In this document: in pieces, positions 55,377-61,507 of the stretch
Position numbering within the stretch: position 1 is the first letter of the stretch
How the letters are laid out: each line of letters begins with the position of its first letter
Assembly (NCBI RefSeq): GCF_015159745.1
Contig: NZ_JADDOJ010000014.1
Coordinates: forward strand, 1-61,507
Source of the DNA: Ramlibacter aquaticus
Lineage (GTDB): Bacteria > Pseudomonadota > Gammaproteobacteria > Burkholderiales > Burkholderiaceae_C
Direction of reading: 5' to 3'
Length of the DNA: 61,507 nucleotides
Program-made: the position numbers and the translations under genes
The notes under the pieces: model-generated
The model's database searches: none
Seen by the model: the letters and a program-made list of their open reading frames with translations, nothing else
Told to the model about the DNA's origin: nothing

Positions 55377-56365
55377 GCGCCACCGGGGCGGACCGCGAAG
55401 CGACCCTGGCCCGCACCTGGGCCGGCCTGGACCGCAGCCGCCCCGTGGTGCACGTGGGCTACGACAAGGTCGAGGAACTGCTGGCCGCGCTGGAGCCGCA
55501 ACTGCCCCTGGACCGCATCGACGCCGTGGCGGGCGTGGCCCGCTCGGGCATCGTGCCCGCCACCATTCTTTCGCAGCGCCTGGGGCGCGAGCTGTTCCTC
55601 TTGCGCTGCCAGCGCCACAACGGCGCGGTGCAGTGGCTGGGCGAGGCGCCGCCGCCCGGCACGCGCCTGCTGGTGGTCGACGACATCGTCAGCAGCGGCC
55701 TGACGCTCTCGCGCATCCGCGACTTCCTGGCGCCGCAGAACCTGCCCGCGCTCACGCTGGCGCTCTTCGTCGATGGCGAACGCAGCACCGTGCAGCCGGA
55801 CTTCGCCCATCCCGCCCCCGGCTTCGTGCGCTTCGCCTGGGACCGGCGCGAGACCGTGCCCGAGGCCCGCCGCCTGCGCGAGCAGGTGGACATGGCGCCG
55901 CCCGAGCGCGAGGTCGACTGCTTCGGCGTGGACATGGACGGGGTGCTGCTGCCCGACCTGCGCAAGGCGCACTACCAGCGCGACCTGCCGCTGGCCCTGC
56001 GCCTGCGCCACGACCTCGCGCCTTACCCGGCCGAGCGCCTGCCGCAGATCGACTGGTCCCGCGCGCACATCATCACCGGCCGGCCGGCCATGGACTACGC
56101 GCCCACGCGCGCCTGGCTGGACGCCCATGGGTTCGCCGGCTGCCCGCTGCACTGCCGCGACCCGGGGCAGCATGACCACTCCGCCGAGGGCGTGGTCGGG
56201 CACAAGGTGGCGGCGCTGACGCGCCTGGGCGCCAGCGTGTTCCTGGAGAGCGAGCTGATCCAGGCCACGCTGATCGCGCGCGCCTGCCCGACGGTGGACG
56301 TGGTGTGGTGGGGCCGCCGCCAGCGGCTGCGCCTGGGCGCCGTGGCCCCGGTCCGCTGGGGCTGA
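55373..56365 (+). CDS. Phosphoribosyltransferase fused to a HAD-like domain
   Basis: 330 residues. Domain 1 (about 20-165): type I PRTase with GVARSGIVPATIL and PRPP loop LLVVDDIVSSGLTLSRIRD (about 99-117). Domain 2 (about 180-320): HAD-like, motif I FGVDMDGVLLPD (D187, D189), motif II ITGRP (T235), motif III candidate K278 (VVGHKVAAL), and motif IV-like FLESELIQA instead of the usual acidic pair. I know of no named protein with this function. It overlaps lysA by four bases (ATGA), so it is co-translated. A nucleotide or nucleobase salvage/repair role is a guess. Confidence 0.7.
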   Translation: MSATGADREATLARTWAGLDRSRPVVHVGYDKVEELLAALEPQLPLDRIDAVAGVARSGIVPATILSQRLGRELFLLRCQRHNGAVQWLGEAPPPGTRLLVVDDIVSSGLTLSRIRDFLAPQNLPALTLALFVDGERSTVQPDFAHPAPGFVRFAWDRRETVPEARRLREQVDMAPPEREVDCFGVDMDGVLLPDLRKAHYQRDLPLALRLRHDLAPYPAERLPQIDWSRAHIITGRPAMDYAPTRAWLDAHGFAGCPLHCRDPGQHDHSAEGVVGHKVAALTRLGASVFLESELIQATLIARACPTVDVVWWGRRQRLRLGAVAPVRWG

Positions 56366-56371
56366 GCCGCT

Positions 56372-57016
56372 TCAGGCCCGCCGTGCGGCGCGCGCGGGCT
56401 GTGCCGCCCCGGCGCGGCGGCGCAGCGCCTGCACCACGCGCCAGCCCAGGAGCACCGCGAGGATGGCCGCGTACACCGCGACCTCGGCGAAGTTGTGCTT
56501 GCCGGCGCGCATCCAGAAGAAGTGCAGGATCGCCAGGCCGGCGACCGCGTACACCAGCTTGTGCAGCGTCTGCCAGCGCCTCGCGCCCAGGGCCTTCACC
56601 GCCCGGTTGAAGGAAGTCAGGGCCAGCGGCGTGAGCAGCACGAAGCCCGAGAAGCCCACCAGTATGAAGGGCCGCTTGGCGATGTCGTGGGCGATGTCGC
56701 CGAAGTCCAGCCCCATGTCGAAGACGCTGTAGCAGGCCAGGTGCAGCAGCACGTAGAAGTAGCAGAACAGCCCCGTCATGCGGCGGAAGCGCGCCAGGCC
56801 GGGCTGGCCCAGCACCACCCGCAGCGGCGTGATGGCCAGCGCGATGCACAGGAAGCGCAGCGTCCAGTCGCCGGTGGCGCGCTCCAGGTACTCGGCCGGG
56901 TTGGCGCCCAGCTTGTCCGCGAAGGCGCCGAACACCAGCCAAGCGAAGGGAACCAGGGAGGCCGCGAACACCACTGGCTTGGCGGCCGGGTGCATCAGGG
57001 CGCGCCAGGCACGCAT
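56372..57016 (-). CDS. msrQ: MsrQ, haem-binding membrane subunit of MsrPQ
   Basis: 214 residues, six hydrophobic segments (LVPFAWLVFGAFAD, LTGFFCYFYVLLHLACY-like segment, FILVGFSGFVLLTPLALTS, LHKLVYAVAGLAILHFFW) with haem histidines. It feeds quinone-pool electrons to MsrP for repair of oxidised periplasmic methionines. Two bases separate it from msrP. Confidence 0.92.
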   Translation of the reverse strand: MRAWRALMHPAAKPVVFAASLVPFAWLVFGAFADKLGANPAEYLERATGDWTLRFLCIALAITPLRVVLGQPGLARFRRMTGLFCYFYVLLHLACYSVFDMGLDFGDIAHDIAKRPFILVGFSGFVLLTPLALTSFNRAVKALGARRWQTLHKLVYAVAGLAILHFFWMRAGKHNFAEVAVYAAILAVLLGWRVVQALRRRAGAAQPARAARRA

Positions 57017-57018
57017 GC

Positions 57019-58014
57019 TCAGTAGTTCTTCTTCAGGTCCATGCCCGCGTACAGCTGGCCGACCTGCGCTTCGTAGCCGTTGAACATCAGCGTCTTGCGG
57101 CGCTTGGCGAACAGGCCGTCCTCGCCGATGCGGCGCTCGGTCGCCTGCGACCAGCGCGGGTGGTCCACGTTGGGGTTCACATTGGAATAGAAGCCGTATT
57201 CGTTGGCGGCCGCCTTGTTCCAGGCGGTGCCGGGCTGGCGGTCGGTGAAGCGGATCTGCACGATGCTCTTGGCGCTCTTGAAGCCGTACTTCCAGGGCAG
57301 CACCATGCGCACCGGCGCGCCGTTCTGGTTCGGCAGCACCTCGCCGTACATGCCGAAGGTGAGCAGGGCCAGCGGGTGCATGGCCTCGTCCATGCGCAGG
57401 CCCTCCACATAGGGCCAGTCCAGCACGCGCGAGCCGACGAAGGGCATGGTCTTGGGGTCGGCCAGCGAGACGAACTCGACGTACTTGGCACTGCCCAGGG
57501 GCTCGACGCGGTCGATCAGCTTGGACAGCGAATAGCCTTCCCAGGGGATCACCATGGACCAGCCCTCGACGCAGCGCAGGCGGTAGATGCGTTCCTCCAT
57601 CGGGGCCAGCTTGAGCAGGTCCTCGATGCCCAGCTTCATGGGCTTCTTCACCAGGCCGCTGACCTCGACCGTCCACGGCCGGGTCTTCAGCGTGTGCGCG
57701 TTCTGCACCGGGTCACCCTTGTCGGTGCCGAACTCGTAGAAGTTGTTGTAGCTGGTCGCGTCCTTGTACTCGGTGAGCTTCTCGACGGTGTTCGCGCCCG
57801 GCACGGTGGAGGCCGCGCCCGGGAGGGCCGCCAGCTTGCCGGGACGCGGCACCGCGGCCAGGGCCTGGCGGCCGGCCCAGCTGGCCAGCGCGGCACCGGC
57901 CACGCCCGTGGCCATCAGGCGCATCAGGTCGCGACGGCCCTGGTAGACCGCCTGCGGGGTGATCTCGCTGGACAGGGGGTGTTGGAAGCCGTCTTTGCCG
58001 GTTCGGATGATCAT
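57019..58014 (-). CDS. msrP: MsrP, molybdopterin methionine-sulfoxide reductase
   Basis: 331 residues. Tat signal with R27-R28 ([21 protein letters not shown]); SUOX-type molybdopterin fold with Mo ligand C148 ([18 protein letters not shown]) and [14 protein letters not shown]. Exported folded by the Tat system. I prefer ATG 58014 (AGGAG 7 bases upstream) over TTG 58017. Confidence 0.95.
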   Translation of the reverse strand: MIIRTGKDGFQHPLSSEITPQAVYQGRRDLMRLMATGVAGAALASWAGRQALAAVPRPGKLAALPGAASTVPGANTVEKLTEYKDATSYNNFYEFGTDKGDPVQNAHTLKTRPWTVEVSGLVKKPMKLGIEDLLKLAPMEERIYRLRCVEGWSMVIPWEGYSLSKLIDRVEPLGSAKYVEFVSLADPKTMPFVGSRVLDWPYVEGLRMDEAMHPLALLTFGMYGEVLPNQNGAPVRMVLPWKYGFKSAKSIVQIRFTDRQPGTAWNKAAANEYGFYSNVNPNVDHPRWSQATERRIGEDGLFAKRRKTLMFNGYEAQVGQLYAGMDLKKNY

Positions 58015-58094
58015 CAAGCTGCTCCTGGGGCGAACGCCCCTTCATCACAGTACGCAGGCAAGTCTTGCACGGATGCGCACCCGGCGCAGGCGGC

Positions 58095-59432
58095 TCACAA
58101 GGTACCGTAGCTGTGGAGTCCGGAAAGGAACATGTTCACGCCCAGGAAGGCGAAGGTGGTCACGGCCAGGCCGGCCAGTGCCCACCAGGCGGACACCGTG
58201 CCGCGCAGGCCCTTCATGAGGCGCATGTGCAGCCAGGCGGCGTAGTTCAGCCAGACGATCAGCGCCCAGGTCTCCTTGGGGTCCCAGCTCCAGTAGCCGC
58301 CCCAGGCCTCGGCCGCCCACAGCGCACCCAGCACCGTGGCGATGGTGAAGAAGGCGAAGCCGACCGCGATGGCCTTGTACATCACGTCGTCCAGCACCTC
58401 GAGGGCGGGCAGGCGGGCGGCGATGCGCCGGCGCCCCAGCAGGATGCCGGCGGCGATGAGCGAGGCGATGACCGCATACACCACCCAGTACGTGCCACCG
58501 GCCTGGCCGACGCCGCGCTGGCGGAAGGCCACCGGCACGAAGCACAGCGCGATCCCCAGCAGCCACAGCGGCGTCAGGCGGCGCCATTGCGTCTCGGCAG
58601 CCTGCATCTTGATCAGGTAGGCGAAGGCCACCATGGCGGCCAGCGAGAAGGTGCCATAGCCGATGAAGTTGGCCGGCACGTGCAGCTTCATCCACCAGCT
58701 CTTGAGCGCGGGCACCAGCGGCTGGATTTCCTGCGCGTCGCGCACCACCGTGTACCAGAGCAGGAAGCCGACGGCCCCGCTGACGGCCAGCATCACGAAG
58801 GCGCCCAGCGTCCGCGTCTGGTAGCGCTGCTCGAAGTAGAGGTAGAAGGTCGCCGTCAGCCAGCAGAACAGCACGAAGACCTCGTACAGGTTGCTGACCG
58901 GGATGTGGCCCACGTCGGCGCCCACCAGGTAGCTCTCGTACCAGCGCACCATGGTGCCGATCAGGGCCATGCCCACGGCCGTCCAGACGATGCCCGAGGC
59001 GATCCGCTCCATCACCGGCGCCTGCGCGGTGGAGAACATGCCGATCCAGTAGAAGACGGTGCCCATGAAGAACAGCACGCTCATCCACAGGATCGCCGAC
59101 TGGCTGGACAGGAAGTACTTGAGCCAGAACACCTTCTCGGCGTTGGCCAGGTCGCCGTGGTAGGAGGCCAGGGCCAGCAGGGAGAAGCCGGCCACGGCCA
59201 TCATCAGAACGCGCAGCGGGCCCCAGAACCAGCCCAGGGCCACCGCGGCCGGCATGCTGGCCAGCAGGATGCCTTTCTCGTAGACGTCCATGGCGCCCGC
59301 GTAGCGGGTGAAGGCGAACAGGCCGCCGGCCACCACGAGCAGCGCGAACAGCCAGTCGAAGGCACTGCGGCGCGACCGCGGCCGCAAGGTGATGGTTTGC
59401 GTGGCGGTGGCGTTTACGGTGGTGGTCGTCAT
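58095..59432 (-). CDS. ccsB: Cytochrome c synthetase subunit CcsB (ResC-type)
   Basis: 445 residues, about eight or more membrane helices, with the haem WWD domain in AAEAWGGYWSWDPKETWALI and conserved His residues around LHVPANFIGYGTFSL. With ResB it forms the system II cytochrome c assembly machine, which would mature PetC. Overlaps resB by four bases. Confidence 0.95.
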   Translation of the reverse strand: MTTTTVNATATQTITLRPRSRRSAFDWLFALLVVAGGLFAFTRYAGAMDVYEKGILLASMPAAVALGWFWGPLRVLMMAVAGFSLLALASYHGDLANAEKVFWLKYFLSSQSAILWMSVLFFMGTVFYWIGMFSTAQAPVMERIASGIVWTAVGMALIGTMVRWYESYLVGADVGHIPVSNLYEVFVLFCWLTATFYLYFEQRYQTRTLGAFVMLAVSGAVGFLLWYTVVRDAQEIQPLVPALKSWWMKLHVPANFIGYGTFSLAAMVAFAYLIKMQAAETQWRRLTPLWLLGIALCFVPVAFRQRGVGQAGGTYWVVYAVIASLIAAGILLGRRRIAARLPALEVLDDVMYKAIAVGFAFFTIATVLGALWAAEAWGGYWSWDPKETWALIVWLNYAAWLHMRLMKGLRGTVSAWWALAGLAVTTFAFLGVNMFLSGLHSYGTL

Positions 59433-61507
59433 TCCTTGATCCCCAGCAGTTGTTGCTTCAGCGCATCGAATTCCCGGTCTGCGTCCAGGGTCTTGCGGTT
59501 GCTCGACAGCGCCATCGTGCAGCGGCTGCCCGCGCCCCCGGCGGAGGGCGCAACCCAGCACCAGAGCCTGCGCTCGCGCACGTACAGCATGGCAAACACA
59601 CCCAGGATCAGCAAGGCGCAGCCCAGGTAGACCACGTTGCGGCCGGGGCCGCGGGTCACCTGGAACACGCTGGCCTGCACCTGCTGGAAGTCCTTCAGCT
59701 CGAAGGCCACCGGCTCCGGATAGGCCTGGGCGTCGCTCAGGGCCAGCACCGCCTGGGTCATGAAGGCCTGGGTCTTGTCATTGGGTTCGAGCGGCGCGAG
59801 GCCCGCGCGTTCCCGGCTGAGCTGCGTCAGTTCGAAAAGCGCCCCGTTCAGGATGCGGATCAGCACCTCGCCGGCGCGCTGGCGCTCGGCTTCGGGCAAG
59901 GTCGCCTCCATGAAGTCCGAAATGGCCTGCAGGCCGCTGACGGGCTTGCCCTTGGGCGCCGGGCCGGCCCCGGCGAACATGTCGAGCGCGCGACCGGTGG
60001 AGGCCGCCAGCTGGCGCGCCAGTTCGGGCCGGGCCGGGTCGGTCACCTTGGCCGCGTAGCGCTTCACCGCCTCGGCCCGCAGCGCCGGGTCCGCCAGCGC
60101 CTGGCGCACCCGCACGAAGCCGTCCAGCTTGCCGTTCTCGTCGGCCGGGATGCGCAGGAAGCGGTAGCCATCGGCCGGGTTGTCGCGCTCGCCCAGCAGG
60201 AACACGGGCACGCCGTCGCCCAGGTCCACCGGCAGCATGTAGTTGTTGAACTCGCGCGCCTGGCCGGCCGCGTCGCGCAGCTTGTAGCTGATGCTGGGGC
60301 CCACGTTGCGCAGTTCCTTCTTGTTCTGCGTCTTGTTGCCGGCGCCCAGGCGGGCGTCCAGCGCATCGCGCAGGTCCACCTTGCGCGCGTCCACCCCGCC
60401 CTTGCCGTCGTTGCCGAAGTTCTCCACGTTGATCACGCGCAGGCCGGTGAACTCCAGCGTGAGCTTGTCGGCCGGGGTGCCCTTGCCGCGCGTGAGCTGG
60501 GCGCTGCCGCCGATGGTGCCCTTGACCTCGAAGGGCTCGCCGCCGTTGACCGGCACCGCGTCCAACGTCACGCTGGAGCCGCCGTCGTCGAAGCTGGACT
60601 GGAAGATGTCGATGCCGCGCCAGCTCACCGGGTGGTTCACCTCGACCCGTGCCGGCACGGACTGGCCCGTCTCGCGGTCGTGGATCACGATGTCGCTGGC
60701 GAAGAGCTTGGGCATGCCGGTGGAGTAGTACCCCACGATGAACTTCTTCAGCTCGATGGTGAAGGGCAGCTCCTGCAGCAGGATGCCGTCGGTCTGGTTC
60801 AGGATGGCGGTGCCCGACTGCGTGCCCTCGGCCACCAGGAGGTTGCCGCGGAAGGTCGGGTTGCCCGGCCCCAGCCGGCTGGACGCGGGCACGTCGGCGA
60901 TGGTGCCGTTGCCGGTGAAGGGCACCTTGCCCCCCATCCACATCTGCGCCCGCACGATCATGTCGCCGTCCAGCAGGCCGCCCAGGCAGATCAGGACGAT
61001 GGCGCTGTGGGCCGCGATGTAGCCGATCTTGTTGGCGGCGCCGCGCTTGGCGGCCACCATCCAGCCGTTCTCGCGCTGCTGCAGCCGCACCTTCCAGCCG
61101 CCGCCGGAGAGGGCCTCGCCGATCTCGCGCGCGCGCACCCCCGCCTCGCCGCCGATCTCGGCCTCGGCGCGGTGGTGGAAGGCCTTCAGGCTCTGCTCGC
61201 GCACGTTCTCCTTGTAGACCTTGAGGTCGGCCAGGATCTTGGGCGTGTTGCGGGCGATGCACAGCGAGGTGCTGACCACCAGGAAGGCCAGGATGAGCAG
61301 GAACCAGCTCGCGCTGTAGACCGCGTTGAGCTTGAGGTTCAGGAACAGCGGCGCCCAGAAGGGGCCGAACTGGTTCACGTAGTTGACCAGCGGCTCGCCC
61401 TGCTTGAGCACCGTCCCGATCACCGACGCGATGCAGATCACCGTCAGCAGGGAGATCGAGAAGCGCATGGACGACAGCAGCTCCAGGCCCCGGCGCAGGC
61501 GCTCGGA
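59429..61507 (-). CDS. resB: Cytochrome c biogenesis protein ResB, 5' end outside the window
   Basis: At least 692 residues in frame. Membrane helices SISLLTVICIASVIGTVL, YSASWFLLILAFLVVSTSLC and IGYIAAHSAIVLICLGGLL are followed by a large periplasmic domain and a last helix VVYLGCALLILGVFAML. The frame stays open to the right edge (SERLRRGLELLSS before the first in-window ATG at 61468), matching the usual ResB N-terminus, so the true start lies outside. The segment near residues 500-620 is an insertion typical of betaproteobacterial ResB. Confidence 0.93.
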   Translation of the reverse strand, partial: SERLRRGLELLSSMRFSISLLTVICIASVIGTVLKQGEPLVNYVNQFGPFWAPLFLNLKLNAVYSASWFLLILAFLVVSTSLCIARNTPKILADLKVYKENVREQSLKAFHHRAEAEIGGEAGVRAREIGEALSGGGWKVRLQQRENGWMVAAKRGAANKIGYIAAHSAIVLICLGGLLDGDMIVRAQMWMGGKVPFTGNGTIADVPASSRLGPGNPTFRGNLLVAEGTQSGTAILNQTDGILLQELPFTIELKKFIVGYYSTGMPKLFASDIVIHDRETGQSVPARVEVNHPVSWRGIDIFQSSFDDGGSSVTLDAVPVNGGEPFEVKGTIGGSAQLTRGKGTPADKLTLEFTGLRVINVENFGNDGKGGVDARKVDLRDALDARLGAGNKTQNKKELRNVGPSISYKLRDAAGQAREFNNYMLPVDLGDGVPVFLLGERDNPADGYRFLRIPADENGKLDGFVRVRQALADPALRAEAVKRYAAKVTDPARPELARQLAASTGRALDMFAGAGPAPKGKPVSGLQAISDFMEATLPEAERQRAGEVLIRILNGALFELTQLSRERAGLAPLEPNDKTQAFMTQAVLALSDAQAYPEPVAFELKDFQQVQASVFQVTRGPGRNVVYLGCALLILGVFAMLYVRERRLWCWVAPSAGGAGSRCTMALSSNRKTLDADREFDALKQQLLGIKE

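Overview
This is a GC-rich (about 70 percent by hand-counted lines), gene-dense bacterial chromosome segment with almost no empty DNA. Gene content and order (petABC-sspAB, dciA/M23/secA, hisGD..CBHAFIE with hinT and tatABC, mlaFEDACB, gltBD, pilMNOPQ-aroKB, lptM-lysA-cyaY, resB-ccsB) point to a betaproteobacterium of the order Burkholderiales, most likely family Comamonadaceae. No species can be named from the window alone. About 55 protein genes and one tRNA are supported; most genes are on the minus strand, and many neighbours overlap by 1 to 4 bases at ATGA or GTGA junctions.

Layout, left to right. 1-1360: the end of an IS3-like insertion sequence cuts off the C-terminus of cqsA, an alpha-hydroxyketone autoinducer synthase; a run of four palindromes separates cqsA from secA. 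1355-5533: secA, an M23 peptidase and divergent dciA. 5601-5675: tRNA-Thr. 5731-9808: sspB, sspA and the cytochrome bc1 operon petABC. 9959-13470: mscL, pdxA, a Nif3-like gene and a DegS/DegQ-type protease. 13495-30627: a 17-kb run of 27 minus-strand genes (mlaFEDACB, an ABC exporter, a bolA-like gene, murA, the histidine operon, a small membrane protein, hinT, tatABC). A VapBC-type toxin-antitoxin pair sits inside the his operon between hisD and hisC. 30733-36945: gltD and gltB. 37017-37802: a REP-associated tyrosine transposase flanked by inverted REP-like hairpins. 37810-41125: a methyltransferase, a DUF1415 gene, a conserved hypothetical gene and an MFS transporter. 41125-50750: pilMNOPQ followed by an Ig-like lipoprotein, aroK, aroB and dgt. 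51017-56365: PBP1A, cyaY, lptM, lysA and a phosphoribosyltransferase-HAD fusion. 56372-61507: msrQ, msrP, ccsB and the start-truncated resB.

Most of the window is core metabolism and envelope biology: respiration (bc1, cytochrome c maturation), Tat export and its likely clients (MsrP), phospholipid trafficking (Mla), peptidoglycan precursor and polymer synthesis (MurA, PBP1A), amino-acid synthesis (His, Glu, Lys, aromatic) and type IV pili. The unusual parts are accessory genes set into these core operons: the IS-broken quorum-sensing gene, the toxin-antitoxin module translationally coupled into his, the Ig-like lipoprotein between pilQ and aroK, the PRTase-HAD fusion coupled to lysA, and the RAYT/REP unit next to the gltB promoter. 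I found no convincing wholly new multi-gene system. The best leads are the cqsA locus with its lux-box-like palindrome, the his-embedded toxin-antitoxin pair and the pil-embedded lipoprotein.
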